Shown: one piece after another, positions 17,762 to 26,923 of the stretch
How positions within the stretch are numbered: position 1 is the first letter of the stretch
How the letters are laid out: each line of letters begins with the position of its first letter
Assembly: GCF_019443985.1 (NCBI RefSeq)
Contig: NZ_CP049303.1
Span: 868,001 to 932,000, forward strand
Direction of reading: 5' to 3'
Source of the DNA: Liquorilactobacillus hordei DSM 19519
GTDB taxonomy: Bacteria; Bacillota; Bacilli; Lactobacillales; Lactobacillaceae
DNA: 64,000 nt
The notes under the pieces: generated by a model
The model's database searches: none
What the model saw: the letters and a program-made list of their open reading frames with translations, nothing else
Told to the model about the DNA's origin: nothing
Translations under genes and position numbers: made by a program

Positions 17762-18187
17762 GTGGCTAAAAAAGTAATTAATGTTGTTAAACTGCAAATT
17801 CCTGCTGGAAAAGCAACTCCAGCTCCACCAGTTGGACCTGCTTTAGGTCAAGCTGGTATCAATATCATGGGATTTACAAAGGAATTTAATGCACGTACAG
17901 CTGATCAAGCTGGTATGCTTATCCCTGTTGTAATCTCAGTATTCGAAGATCGTTCATTCGAATTTGTTACTAAGACACCACCAGCAGCAATTTTGTTAAA
18001 GAAGGCTGCCGGTGTTGAACATGGTTCTGGCGAGCCTAACACTAAAAAAGTTGCTACAGTTACAAAAGCACAAGTGAAAGAAATCGCTGAAACAAAAATG
18101 CAAGATCTAAACGCTGCAGACGTTGAAGCTGCAATGCGCATGATTGAAGGTACTGCACGAAGCATGGGCTTTGTTGTAGAAGACTAA
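17762..18187 (+). CDS. rplK: 50S ribosomal protein L11
   Basis: A 141-residue ribosomal protein at the base of the L7/L12 stalk (GTPase-associated centre). It begins [38 protein letters not shown], the conserved L11 N-terminal domain that includes the Pro-rich hinge, and ends with the RNA-binding domain containing ARSMGF. The GTG at 17762 follows AAGGAGG; the longer in-frame reading from 17681 would run through the L1-type leader and is rejected. It is paired with rplA. Confidence 0.96.
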   Translation: MAKKVINVVKLQIPAGKATPAPPVGPALGQAGINIMGFTKEFNARTADQAGMLIPVVISVFEDRSFEFVTKTPPAAILLKKAAGVEHGSGEPNTKKVATVTKAQVKEIAETKMQDLNAADVEAAMRMIEGTARSMGFVVED

Positions 18188-18288
18188 TTTTTCTACGGCC
18201 ATGCTTCTCAGTCGGGCACTTTATGAAAGTAGATGTGCCAAGTGGGAGGTATATCCGTTACACCACATTTGCAAGGAGGAAAACACAA
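18188..18288 (+). ncRNA. Second probable L1-responsive leader, upstream of rplA
   Basis: After a small hairpin (GGCAC at 18215-18219 with GTGCC at 18235-18239), the sequence AAGTGGGAGG...ATCCGTTACACCACA repeats the elements of the rplK leader: GTGG at 18242-18245 can pair with CCAC at 18263-18266. The ribosome site AAGGAGG follows. Two copies in one operon would let L1 repress both cistrons. Confidence 0.6.
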
Positions 18289-18978
18289 ATGGCTAAAAAG
18301 AGTAAAAAATATATTGAAGCTTTAAAGCAAGTTGAAGATAATAAGGTTTATAGTGCTGCAGAAGCAATCGCTTTGGTAAAGAAGATTGATTTTGCAAACT
18401 TTGATGCAACAGTTGAAGTAGCTTATAACTTGAATCTTGATACAAAACAAGCTGACCAACAATTACGTGGTGCAGTTGTTTTACCAAATGGTACTGGTAA
18501 AGATCAAACAGTTATCGTTTTTGCTAAAGGCGATAAGGCTAAGGAAGCAAAGGCTGCTGGTGCAGATGTTGTCGGTGATGATGACTTGGTTCAACGTATT
18601 TCTGATGGATGGTTGGATTTTGACATCGCAATCGCAACACCTGATATGATGGCACAAGTAGGTCGTCTTGGTCGTGTCTTAGGACCTAAAGGCTTAATGC
18701 CTAACCCTAAAACAGGAACTGTTACAATGGACGTTACTAAAGCAGTTTCAGAATCTAAAGCTGGTAAGGTAACTTATCGTACAGATAAAGCTGGAAATGT
18801 TCATGTTCCTATTGGTAAGGCTTCATTTACTGAAGATGCACTTGTTGGTAACTTCAGTACAATTCAAGAAGTAATTGCAAAGGCACGTCCTGCTTCTGTT
18901 AGAGGACAGTATATCAAACATGTTTCATTTGCTTCAACATTTGGACCAAGCGTAACTGTTGATATTGCAAGTTTATAA
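18289..18978 (+). CDS. rplA: 50S ribosomal protein L1
   Basis: A 229-residue protein of the L1 stalk, which moves E-site tRNA, and the known translational repressor of its own operon. It has the L1 signatures [52 protein letters not shown] and [19 protein letters not shown]. The ATG at 18289 follows AAGGAGG; the in-frame extension from 18223 runs through the leader. A strong terminator follows. Confidence 0.96.
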   Translation: MAKKSKKYIEALKQVEDNKVYSAAEAIALVKKIDFANFDATVEVAYNLNLDTKQADQQLRGAVVLPNGTGKDQTVIVFAKGDKAKEAKAAGADVVGDDDLVQRISDGWLDFDIAIATPDMMAQVGRLGRVLGPKGLMPNPKTGTVTMDVTKAVSESKAGKVTYRTDKAGNVHVPIGKASFTEDALVGNFSTIQEVIAKARPASVRGQYIKHVSFASTFGPSVTVDIASL

Positions 18979-18994
18979 TTAATTTGTAAGTTAA

Positions 18995-19043
18995 GGTTGA
19001 CTTTAGTCAGTTTATGCGATAAACTGATTAAGGTCAATTTTTT
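18995..19043 (+). terminator. Terminator after rplA
   Basis: A long stem of about 18 bp (TTGACTTTAGTCAGTTTAT with ATAAACTGATTAAGGTCAA) around GCG, followed by seven T. The T-run overlaps TATAAT at 19043-19048, a candidate -10 for rplJ. Confidence 0.9.
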
Positions 19044-19048
19044 ATAAT

Positions 19049-19203
19049 GATTCTACCTAAGACTCAGGTGGCGAAAGCCTTAATACATTGCCTGCCGAGG
19101 AATTTAAGTGAAGCTATATTTTACTTTAAAATTTTCTCTATGTCTTGGTGGACATAGGGTTTTTTATTTTGAACCCTGACACAATGACTAGGAGGTGAAT
19201 CAA
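19049..19203 (+). ncRNA. L10 ribosomal-protein leader of rplJ-rplL
   Basis: The core CTAAGACTCAGGTGGCGAAA...TTAATACATTGCCTGCCGAGG (19056-19100) matches the Bacillota L10 leader pattern (AGAC-AGGTG, TTAA, CCTGCCGAGG), which binds the L10(L12)4 complex. An intrinsic terminator follows at 19136-19165, so excess L10-L12 would end transcription early. The candidate promoter is TATAAT at 19043-19048. Confidence 0.88.
19136..19165 (+). terminator. Attenuator hairpin within the L10 leader
   Basis: CTCTATGTC pairs with GACATAGGG around TTGGTG and is followed by six T, about 40 nt before the rplJ start. This is the expected expression platform of an L10 leader. Confidence 0.82.
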
Positions 19204-19707
19204 TTGAGTAAGGAAATTATCACTAAGAAGGCTGCTGCTGTTGCAGAGATTGTTGAAAAATTTAATGACGCTGTTTCGTGTGTGGTTGTCGATTATCGTG
19301 GTGTTACAGTTGAACAAGTAACTGAATTACGTAAGGAATTACGTGAAGCAGGCGTTGAGATGCGTGTCATTAAGAACACATATCTTAAACGTGCAGCTGA
19401 TAAGGCTGGTTATGAAGGTTTAGATGATGTTTTTGCTGGTCCTACAGCTATCGCATTTTCTAAAGAAGATGTTGTTGCACCTGCTCGTATTCTTGCAAAA
19501 TTTGCTAAGGATATCGATGCATTGAAAATCAAAGGTGGCATGATTGAAGGTAAGGTTGCATCTTTAGAAGAAATCAACGCACTTGCTACATTACCAAGTC
19601 GCGAAGGATTACTTTCAATGTTACTTTCAGTATTGCAAGCACCTGTGCGCAATGTTGCATACGCTGTTAAAGCAGTTGCCGAAAGCAAAGACGGCGACGC
19701 AGCTTAA
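19204..19707 (+). CDS. rplJ: 50S ribosomal protein L10
   Basis: A 167-residue protein that anchors L7/L12 dimers on the ribosome and, with L12, represses its own leader. Family segments [57 protein letters not shown] and GPTAIAFS are present; the C-terminal helix that binds L12 lies at about 135-167. The TTG at 19204 has AGGAGG 8 nt upstream; the GTG at 19195 overlaps that site and is rejected. It is followed by rplL after 46 nt. Confidence 0.96.
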   Translation: MSKEIITKKAAAVAEIVEKFNDAVSCVVVDYRGVTVEQVTELRKELREAGVEMRVIKNTYLKRAADKAGYEGLDDVFAGPTAIAFSKEDVVAPARILAKFAKDIDALKIKGGMIEGKVASLEEINALATLPSREGLLSMLLSVLQAPVRNVAYAVKAVAESKDGDAA

Positions 19708-19753
19708 TTGTCAATTTTAAAAAAATAAATTAATTTAATGGAGGATATTAACA

Positions 19754-20122
19754 ATGGCATTAGATACAGAAAAAATCATTGCTGATTTAAAAGAAGCTAG
19801 CATTCTTGAATTAAACGACTTAGTTAAAGCTATCGAAGAAGAATTTGGTGTTTCAGCAGCAGCTCCAGTTGCTGCTGCAGGTGCAGGTGCTGGTGAAGCT
19901 GCTGCAGAAAAAGATTCATTCGATGTTGAATTAACAGAATCTGGCGACCAAAAGATTAAAGCAATCAAGGTTGTTCGTGAAATTACAGGTCTTGGTTTGA
20001 AAGACGCTAAAGGTGTGGTTGATGGTGTTCCTTCAATCGTTAAAGAAGGCGTTTCTAAGGACGAAGCAGAAGAAATTAAGACTAAACTTGAAGCTGTTGG
20101 TGGCGTAGTTACTCTTAAGTAA
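19754..20122 (+). CDS. rplL: 50S ribosomal protein L7/L12
   Basis: A 122-residue acidic stalk protein that recruits translational GTPases. The N-terminal dimerisation domain ([31 protein letters not shown]) is followed by an Ala/Gly-rich hinge (about 36-52) and the C-terminal factor-binding domain with [24 protein letters not shown] 19754 follows GGAGG. It is last in the rplJ-rplL unit, before a terminator. Confidence 0.97.
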   Translation: MALDTEKIIADLKEASILELNDLVKAIEEEFGVSAAAPVAAAGAGAGEAAAEKDSFDVELTESGDQKIKAIKVVREITGLGLKDAKGVVDGVPSIVKEGVSKDEAEEIKTKLEAVGGVVTLK

Positions 20123-20137
20123 TTACAACTGCTAGAG

Positions 20138-20170
20138 AAGATTCACTCAGTACATGGGTGGATCTTTTTT
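20138..20170 (+). terminator. Terminator after rplL
   Basis: AGATTCACTC pairs with GGGTGGATCT around the loop AGTACAT and is followed by seven T. Confidence 0.82.
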
Positions 20171-20200
20171 TATTAAATTTATTAAATTTATTAAATTTAT
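20171..20200. repeat. Three tandem copies of a 9-bp unit (TATTAAATT)
   Basis: The unit TATTAAATT is repeated three times, plus a partial copy, immediately after the rplL terminator. It is a short microsatellite-like array in a non-coding gap. Confidence 0.85.
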
Positions 20201-20271
20201 GATGTTAAAGGGGTAAATCGCGTGTAAATGTGTAATAATAATTAGAGGTTATTGAATTAGGAGTTGGGAAA

Positions 20272-22857
20272 ATGAAAAATGGGATTTCGAAGATTATTTT
20301 TTTTCTCGAAAAACGATGGTCTTTAATTAAAGGATTGTTTGTTTTTTCAGTATTATGGTTTGTTGCCTTTGAAGTTGGGAGAATCTTTAAGGGAATTTCA
20401 TGGGAGCAAGTTAAAATTAATTTAAGCTCGCAATCCTTTGGTAATATTGTTTTAATGATAATAGCAGGGTTCGTTGCTGTTTTACCGATGCTTGTATATG
20501 ATTTTGTAATTGTGTCATTTCTTCCAGGACAATATTCATTACGTGAAATTTTGCGAAATGGTTGGATCACAAATACATTCACAAATATCGCTGGTTTTGG
20601 TGGTTTTTTAGGCGCTACATTGCGAGCAAATTTTTATGGAAAAAACGCTTCAAAAAAACAGGTAGTATTTGCTTTATCAAAAATTGCTTTGTTTTTACTA
20701 TCTGGGTTGTCATTGTTTTGTATAGTTTCGTTAATTATGATTTTTGGTTTTGGGTATGATCATCGCTTTGATCAGTATAGTATCTGGTTAATCGGTGGAG
20801 CTTTATATTTTCCCGGTCTTATTATTTTTACAAGAATGACGGATTCGGATTTTTTCAAGGATCTTTCATGGAAAAAGGAACTAATATTAATATTAGGTTC
20901 AGTCTTTGAGTGGGGTTCAGCCGCGGGAATGTTTCTATTGATTGGTACCCTAATGGGGGTACAGGTTAATCTTGGCGAAGTTATGGTGTTATATTTCATT
21001 GCATCGATTATTGGAGTAATTTCACTAGTTCCTGGTGGTTTGGGTTCGTTTGATGTATTCATGCTGATTGGTTTGCTTAACTTAGGAGTTGTTAATGGCG
21101 AGGGTGTAGCATGGCTACTATTCTTCAGAATGTTCTATTATATATTGCCTTTTTTTGTTGGAATATTTCTCTTTGTTAGAGATGCTGGAAAACGGCTTAA
21201 TCAATTTTTGGATGGAATACCAAAGTCAATTATTCAAAAGGTGGCTCATAGTCTCTTGACATTGTTCTTGTATGTATCTGGGGGATTAATATTACTTGAG
21301 TCAACGGTTCCAAATTTTGCTTTTGGTAATTCTGTATTCGTTAAATTATATCCATATACCTTTTTCTTTTTGAATCAATTATCAAGTGTTATTTTTGCCT
21401 TCTTGCTAATAGGGGTTGCTAGAGGTATTGAAGCAAAAATAAAGAAGGCATATTGGCCAACTATTTGTGTACTATTAATTGGAATTATAAATACTTTATG
21501 GCGAAGTTTTTCACTTGCTACAGCCATCTTTTTAATTTTTGTTACATTAGTAGTTGCTATTTCACGAAAAGAATTATATCGTGAGAATTTAACTTATTCG
21601 TTTAACAGGATAACAGCAGATGTTATAATATTTATCGTTGTTTTTGGTTTGTATGCCACAGTGGGAATTATGAATTCACCACAGCATCTTATGCGACATG
21701 AAGTGCCAATTGCATTACTTTTTCCATCAGAGAGGATTTGGTTTTCAGGCTTTCTCGGAATGGTCATTGCTGCAATTATATTAATTATCATTTTTAGGTA
21801 CTTCACAGCTAATAAATCGCTGTTTTCAAATGTAACATTTCCAGAGGCAAAAATAAAAGAAGTTGTTGAAAAATATGGTGGGAATGAAACAAGCCATTTA
21901 GCATACTTAAAAGACAAACAATTTTATTTCTTTCAAAAAAACGAAGAGAATCAGTTGTTTTTCATGTATAAAAAAAAGGCTGATAAGATTATAGTAATGG
22001 GCGAACCAGTTGGTAATCGCGAATATCTGAGAGAGGCCGTCACAAAGTTAATGACTGATGCTGATGTACAAGGTTATCAGCTTGTCTTTTATGAAATAGG
22101 TAATGAACTAACATTATTACTGCATGATCTAGGTTTTGACTTCTTAAAAACGGGTGAAGAAGGTTTTGTTGAGTTATCATCTTTTACATTGGCTGGGAAA
22201 AAACAACGTGCCCAACGAGCATTGATGAATAAATTTGAGAGAGAGAATTATTCTTTTTCTTTTGAGATGCCACCTTTTTCAAAGAAAAAATTAGCAGAAT
22301 TTAAAGAAATATCAGATGAATGGTTAGATGGTCAGGTTGAAAAAGGTTTTTCTCTAGGATTTTTTGATGAGTATTATCTTAATCAGGCACCTATTGCCGT
22401 AATACGTGATTCTGAGGGGAATGCTGTAGCATTTGCATCAATGATGCCTACTGGTGGTAAAAGAGTGCTATCAATTGATTTAATGCGTCATAAGAAAAAT
22501 GCACCTTCTGGAATAATGGATAAGATCTTTATAAGTCTCTTTGAATATGGACGTGAAGAGCAATATGAGTATTTTAATTTAGGGATGGCACCCTTATCCA
22601 ATGTTGGAAGATCTTCCTATAGTTTCATTGAAGAAAGGGCAGCTCATCTGATTTATGAATATGGATATCGAATATATGGATTTCAAGGATTACGTGCATA
22701 TAAAGAAAAATATGTTACTGATTGGTATCCAAAATATACTGCTTATAGGCGCAGAAGTTCGGTTATGGTTACAATGGCAGAAGTGGCAAGTGTGGTAAAT
22801 CAACCTCCAAAAGGAAGAAAGAGCCTTTTTGCGCGAGCAACTTTTTTTAATAAATAA
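20272..22857 (+). CDS. mprF: Bifunctional lysylphosphatidylglycerol flippase/synthetase MprF
   Basis: An 861-residue membrane protein that attaches lysine from Lys-tRNA to phosphatidylglycerol and flips the product outward, lowering surface charge and giving resistance to cationic peptides. About 14 transmembrane helices (residues 15-520) form the flippase; SLVPGGLGSFDVFMLIGLL is a characteristic segment. The cytoplasmic synthetase (DUF2156, about 530-845) includes GEPVGNREYLREAV, FLKTGEEGFVEL and FQGLRAYKEKYVTDWYPKY. ATG 20272 follows TAGGAG. A single-gene unit convergent with nrdF. Full length, no defects seen. Confidence 0.95.
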   Translation: MKNGISKIIFFLEKRWSLIKGLFVFSVLWFVAFEVGRIFKGISWEQVKINLSSQSFGNIVLMIIAGFVAVLPMLVYDFVIVSFLPGQYSLREILRNGWITNTFTNIAGFGGFLGATLRANFYGKNASKKQVVFALSKIALFLLSGLSLFCIVSLIMIFGFGYDHRFDQYSIWLIGGALYFPGLIIFTRMTDSDFFKDLSWKKELILILGSVFEWGSAAGMFLLIGTLMGVQVNLGEVMVLYFIASIIGVISLVPGGLGSFDVFMLIGLLNLGVVNGEGVAWLLFFRMFYYILPFFVGIFLFVRDAGKRLNQFLDGIPKSIIQKVAHSLLTLFLYVSGGLILLESTVPNFAFGNSVFVKLYPYTFFFLNQLSSVIFAFLLIGVARGIEAKIKKAYWPTICVLLIGIINTLWRSFSLATAIFLIFVTLVVAISRKELYRENLTYSFNRITADVIIFIVVFGLYATVGIMNSPQHLMRHEVPIALLFPSERIWFSGFLGMVIAAIILIIIFRYFTANKSLFSNVTFPEAKIKEVVEKYGGNETSHLAYLKDKQFYFFQKNEENQLFFMYKKKADKIIVMGEPVGNREYLREAVTKLMTDADVQGYQLVFYEIGNELTLLLHDLGFDFLKTGEEGFVELSSFTLAGKKQRAQRALMNKFERENYSFSFEMPPFSKKKLAEFKEISDEWLDGQVEKGFSLGFFDEYYLNQAPIAVIRDSEGNAVAFASMMPTGGKRVLSIDLMRHKKNAPSGIMDKIFISLFEYGREEQYEYFNLGMAPLSNVGRSSYSFIEERAAHLIYEYGYRIYGFQGLRAYKEKYVTDWYPKYTAYRRRSSVMVTMAEVASVVNQPPKGRKSLFARATFFNK

Positions 22858-22911
22858 ATACTGCAGAAGTAGTTATGGCTCAATTCTTGTATAACTGCTA
22901 AAAAAGGTACT

Positions 22912-22965
22912 AAAATAGCTCTATCAGAAAGAAGATTGTTTTCTTCTCTTTGATAGAGCTATTTT
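22912..22965. terminator. Bidirectional terminator between mprF and nrdF
   Basis: AAAATAGCTCTATCA pairs perfectly with TGATAGAGCTATTTT, with extra pairing of the GAAGA/TCTTC segments in the loop. A-tract and T-tract flank it, serving both convergent genes. Confidence 0.88.
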
Positions 22966-22988
22966 ATATATAATAAAATTTGAGCTGG

Positions 22989-23948
22989 TTATAATCCAAT
23001 ATTGTAATCTTCATCAGACATTGGTTCGACATCCCCTAAAAGATAGCCATTCCCAACCTGAGAAAAGAAATCATGGTTGGAAGTCGAAGTCGAAATTCCA
23101 TTCATGACTACAGGATCAACATCGTCAACTGTATCAGGGAAGAGTGCATCAAACCCTAGATTCATTAATGCCTTGTTTGCATTGTATCTTAGAAAGGCTA
23201 GAACTTTTTCTGTCCAGCCAACAGCGTCATATAATTCATGAGTATATTTTTCTTCATTATCATACAAATCATATAGCAATTCGTAGACCCAAGATAATAA
23301 TTTACTTTGTTGCTCTTCATCCAGTTCATTGAAACCAAGTTGGAATTTATAGCCAATGTATGTTCCGTGAACAGATTCATCGCGTAAAATCAACTTAATA
23401 ATCTCACCAACATTAGCTAGTTTATTATGACCAAGCCAATAAAGAGGGGTATAGAATCCAGAATAAAAAAGAAATGTCTCAAGGAAAACTGATGCAACCT
23501 TCTTTTCCAATGGTGTACCTGTTTGATAAATGTTCGCAATCTTATTAGCTTTGTATTGCAGATACTTATTAGTGTGAGTCCAGTCGAATATGTCTTCAAT
23601 TTCTCTAGGTGTATTCAAAGTAGAAAAGATAGAAGAATAGCTTTTTGCATGGACAGATTCCATAAATTGAATATTATTTAAAACAGCTCGTTCATGCTGA
23701 GTACGGATGTCTTTCATAAGAGAGTCCATACCATCTTGTGACTGAACAGTATCTAATAATGTTAAGCCTCCAAAAACATGCGCTACGACTTCTCTATTTG
23801 TATCATCAAATTTACGCCAATCAGGTAAGTCATTTGACAGCGGGATTCTTGTGTCCAACCAGAACTGTTCTGTTAATTTTTCCCAAGTGGCTTTGTCAAT
23901 TTGATCTTCAAGTTTATTCCAATTAATTGCTCGATAGAAATCTTTCAT
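22989..23948 (-). CDS. nrdF: Class Ib ribonucleoside-diphosphate reductase, beta subunit NrdF
   Basis: A 319-residue ferritin-fold subunit that carries the dimanganese/diiron-tyrosyl radical cofactor for aerobic dNTP synthesis. Metal-ligand helices are seen in RTQHERAVLNNIQFMESVHAKSYSSIF and in LRDESVHGTYIGYKFQ. The family ending YLLGDVEPMSDEDYNIGL is the C-terminal peptide that docks on NrdE. The start MKDFYRAINWNKLED is usual. It is the last gene of the leftward nrdHIEF operon, 23 nt after nrdE. Confidence 0.96.
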   Translation of the reverse strand: MKDFYRAINWNKLEDQIDKATWEKLTEQFWLDTRIPLSNDLPDWRKFDDTNREVVAHVFGGLTLLDTVQSQDGMDSLMKDIRTQHERAVLNNIQFMESVHAKSYSSIFSTLNTPREIEDIFDWTHTNKYLQYKANKIANIYQTGTPLEKKVASVFLETFLFYSGFYTPLYWLGHNKLANVGEIIKLILRDESVHGTYIGYKFQLGFNELDEEQQSKLLSWVYELLYDLYDNEEKYTHELYDAVGWTEKVLAFLRYNANKALMNLGFDALFPDTVDDVDPVVMNGISTSTSNHDFFSQVGNGYLLGDVEPMSDEDYNIGL

Positions 23949-23971
23949 TATTTATTTAGGCTCCTTAGCTA

Positions 23972-26149
23972 TTAGATAACACAACTTTCACATTCATTTG
24001 CACCAACTTCATTTTGATCATCCGTAAATGTTCGAACATAATAAACAGATTTAATTCCCTTTGCGTGTGCGTAGTTACGTAAAATTGTCAAATCACGCGT
24101 GGTCATTTTATTTGTTTTTCCATTTTTCCATTCATACATACCTTCAGGAATTGTTGAGCGCATAAACAATGTCATACTCATACCTTGATCAATATGCTGC
24201 TGAGCAGCAGCGTACACATCAATAACTTTACGCATATCCGTGCCATATGCAGATTGGTAATATGGAATCGTATCATTTGAAAGATATGGAGCTGGATAAT
24301 AAATCTTACCAATTTTGCGTTCTTGACGTTCTTCAATTCGATTAATGATTGGATGCAAGCTAGCCGTAGTGTCATTAATGTATGAGATTGAACCATTAGG
24401 AGCAACTGCAAGTCTATTCTGATGGTAAAGTCCATCTTTGATGACAGCATTTTTGAGCGCTTCCCAATCTTGTTTTGAAGGAACGAAGATATCTTTAAAG
24501 ATTGCCTGAACTTTAGTGGTTTTTGGTTGGAAATCTTGTTCTAAATACTTATTGAAATACGAGCCATCAGCATAAGAACTCTTCTCGAAATCGTTGAATA
24601 CAACGCCTCGTTCTTTTGCAATCTTATTTGAAGATTGCAAAGTCCAGTAGTTTAATAGCATAAAGTAAATATTTGTAAAATCAATTGATTCTTCAGAACC
24701 ATAAAAAATATGATTTTTAGCAAAAAAAGCATGTAATCCCATTGCACCCAACCCAATGGTGTGTGACATTTTGTTACCATTTTGGATTGAAGGAACCACA
24801 TCAATTTCTGAATGATCAGTAACATAAGTTAGTGCACGGACCATTGCATCGACAGAGTTTCCAAAGTCAGGTGATGCCATCAGATTAACAATATTAGTTG
24901 AACCTAAATTACAGCTAATATCTGTTCCAAGTTTATCAAAGTTCTGGGTATTATTGACGATTGAAGGTTTTTGAACTTGAAGAATCTCGGTGCAAAGGTT
25001 ACTCATAATGATTTTGCCATTAATTGGATTGTTATGATTAGCAGTATCAATATTAATAATATAAGGATACCCAGATTCTTGCTGCAACTTACTGATTTCT
25101 GTCTCAAGATCACGTGCTAAGACCTTTTTCTTAGGAATGTTGGGATTGGCAACCAGATTATCATATTCTTTCGTAATATCAATGTATGAGAAGGGTTTAC
25201 CATATTCACGTTCTACACCCCAAGGATCGAAAAGATACATTTCTTCATTGTTACGTGCCAATTCATAAAACTTATCAGGCACTACTAATCCCAAAGAAAG
25301 AGTCTTAACACGAATTTTCTCATCAGCATTTTCTTTCTTTGCAGACAAAAAGGCAACAACATCTGGATGGAAGATATTTAAGTAGACAACTCCAGCACCT
25401 TGACGTTGTCCTAATTGATTCGAGTAAGAAAAACTATCTTCAAGTAACTTCATAACGGGTACAACCCCGGAAGCAGCACCTTGAATATTTTTGATAGGGG
25501 CACCAGCACCACGCAAATTACTAAGGGTAATACCAACACCACCACCGATGCGTGATAACTGCAAAGCAGAATTTATCCCACGGCCGATAGAATTCATATC
25601 ATCTGTAACTTGAATTAGGAAACAAGAAACGAGCTCACCACGTCGCTTACGTCCCGCATTTAAAAAAGAAGGAGTAGCTGGTTGGTAGCGTTGATGAACA
25701 ATTTCATCGGCAAGCGTCAAAGCCAGCTGTTCATCACCGTCAGCGAAGAATAATGCATTTGCTGCAACGCGATCAATGAAGCTTTCAAGATATAATTCAT
25801 TGTCATTTGTTTTAAGTGCATATTGTGCATAAAACTTATATGCAGCCATAAATGTTTTGAAAGTAAAGTTTTGTTCTACGAGAAAAGAATATAATTGCTT
25901 GATAAATTGAAAATTATATTTTTCAATGAATTCTTTTTCTAAGTAATCGTTTTCTATTAAGTAGTTAAAGCGTTCTTCCAATGAGGAAAACTTCATTGAG
26001 TTTGGTTCAATATTTTCTTTCAAGAAAGCAGCGAGTGCTTCTTTGTCTTTATTTAGAGGGATTTGACCGTTTACTGGAATATTAATTTCATTATTTAAAT
26101 CATAATAAGTCACATTAGTGCTATCTAGTTGTTTTAATGTCAATTTCAT
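23972..26149 (-). CDS. nrdE: Class Ib ribonucleoside-diphosphate reductase, alpha subunit NrdE
   Basis: A 725-residue catalytic subunit that reduces ribonucleoside diphosphates to dNDPs. Signatures include the substrate-site segment TPSFLNAGRKRRGELVSCFL with an active-site Cys, ICT-type NLCTEILQV and NLGSTNIVNL, RLAVAPNGSISYINDTTASLHP, and the redox-active C-terminal tail ECESCVI that NrdH reduces. It lacks the N-terminal ATP cone of class Ia enzymes, as expected for Ib. Its start overlaps nrdI by 29 nt, indicating coupling. Confidence 0.97.
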   Translation of the reverse strand: MKLTLKQLDSTNVTYYDLNNEINIPVNGQIPLNKDKEALAAFLKENIEPNSMKFSSLEERFNYLIENDYLEKEFIEKYNFQFIKQLYSFLVEQNFTFKTFMAAYKFYAQYALKTNDNELYLESFIDRVAANALFFADGDEQLALTLADEIVHQRYQPATPSFLNAGRKRRGELVSCFLIQVTDDMNSIGRGINSALQLSRIGGGVGITLSNLRGAGAPIKNIQGAASGVVPVMKLLEDSFSYSNQLGQRQGAGVVYLNIFHPDVVAFLSAKKENADEKIRVKTLSLGLVVPDKFYELARNNEEMYLFDPWGVEREYGKPFSYIDITKEYDNLVANPNIPKKKVLARDLETEISKLQQESGYPYIINIDTANHNNPINGKIIMSNLCTEILQVQKPSIVNNTQNFDKLGTDISCNLGSTNIVNLMASPDFGNSVDAMVRALTYVTDHSEIDVVPSIQNGNKMSHTIGLGAMGLHAFFAKNHIFYGSEESIDFTNIYFMLLNYWTLQSSNKIAKERGVVFNDFEKSSYADGSYFNKYLEQDFQPKTTKVQAIFKDIFVPSKQDWEALKNAVIKDGLYHQNRLAVAPNGSISYINDTTASLHPIINRIEERQERKIGKIYYPAPYLSNDTIPYYQSAYGTDMRKVIDVYAAAQQHIDQGMSMTLFMRSTIPEGMYEWKNGKTNKMTTRDLTILRNYAHAKGIKSVYYVRTFTDDQNEVGANECESCVI

Positions 26150-26501
26150 TCACCACTTTCTTAAAATTTTCGACATCCTTAGGAGTACCGCTGAATTCAA
26201 ATGAATATACTAAAGGTACTTGATAATCATGGGCGATATCTTTTGCGGTAAAAATAAAAAGCTCGGCAAAATTTCGATTTCCTGTGCCTGCAACTCCAAG
26301 CAGATTTTGCCGATTAACGCTATAATTTAGGAAATCTTCCACGAACTCTGTTATTTCTTTTTCATAGGTAGGAACCACAAGTATGTAAGGTTCATTTACC
26401 GCAAAGAAAGGATTTGTTGGTGTGATTTCAACATTCGAAAGATTTAGTTTACTTACGAATCTACGTGTTTGTCCGGTAACGCTAAAAAAAACAATTTTCA
26501 T
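26121..26501 (-). CDS. nrdI: Flavodoxin-like NrdI
   Basis: A 126-residue flavoprotein that supplies the oxidant for assembly of the dimanganese-tyrosyl cofactor of NrdF. The N-terminal MKIVFFSVTGQTRRFVSKL is the FMN phosphate loop; VAGTGNRNFAELF is the second flavin-binding loop. It overlaps nrdH by 4 nt (ATGA) and nrdE by 29 nt. Confidence 0.95.
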   Translation of the reverse strand: MKIVFFSVTGQTRRFVSKLNLSNVEITPTNPFFAVNEPYILVVPTYEKEITEFVEDFLNYSVNRQNLLGVAGTGNRNFAELFIFTAKDIAHDYQVPLVYSFEFSGTPKDVENFKKVVNEIDIKTTR

Positions 26502-26728
26502 TGTACAGCCAAATTTCTTAAAAGATCAGGGCGAAAACCATTGATAATTGGATCATTGTTGTCTTCAATAACAGGAACAGAACGGAATCCCTTTTCCTTA
26601 AGGTAATCAATATATTGTGGCTCAGTATTTATATTGTGCTCCTCAAATGAAATATTGTGCTCACTTAAAAACTTTTTTGTCATTTTGCATTGAATGCAAT
26701 TATTTTTTGTATAGATTGATAAACTCAT
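26498..26728 (-). CDS. nrdH: Glutaredoxin-like protein NrdH
   Basis: A 76-residue thioredoxin-fold reductant of NrdE. The redox motif is CIQC in YTKNNCIQCKMTKKFL, and GFRSVPVIEDNND contains the cis-proline region. The ATG at 26728 has GAGGTG 6 nt upstream; a GTG three codons earlier overlaps the ribosome site. It is the first gene of the operon and starts about 35 nt downstream of the -10, with two NrdR-like boxes further up. Confidence 0.95.
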   Translation of the reverse strand: MSLSIYTKNNCIQCKMTKKFLSEHNISFEEHNINTEPQYIDYLKEKGFRSVPVIEDNNDPIINGFRPDLLRNLAVQ

Positions 26729-26761
26729 AACTAGCACCTCGCATTAATTTGTTGTATGATT

Positions 26762-26789
26762 AGTATACATCATTTATCAGAATAATCAA
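26762..26789 (-). promoter_or_regulatory. Promoter of nrdHIEF
   Basis: On the minus strand TTGATT (26784-26789) and TATACT (26762-26767) are separated by 16 nt. NrdR-like boxes lie just upstream of the -35. Confidence 0.65.
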
Positions 26790-26796
26790 GAAACAA

Positions 26797-26812
26797 ATAC
26801 TATATATTGTGT
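26797..26812. promoter_or_regulatory. NrdR box 1
   Basis: ATACTATATATTGTGT matches the NrdR consensus ACACWATATATWGTGT at all but one position. It lies just upstream of the nrd promoter -35. Confidence 0.75.
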
Positions 26813-26829
26813 TTGTTTCTTTTATTAAT

Positions 26830-26845
26830 ATACGATATATAGTGA
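26830..26845. promoter_or_regulatory. NrdR box 2
   Basis: ATACGATATATAGTGA matches the NrdR consensus with three differences. Start-to-start distance from box 1 is 33 bp, near three helical turns, as in known NrdR box pairs. Confidence 0.7.
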
Positions 26846-26923
26846 TTCTATGGAATGCTAAAGCCTTAAGCTTAATAAGGTTAGGATATAAAAAATTGAT
26901 AATTATTGAAAAGGCAGGAACAA

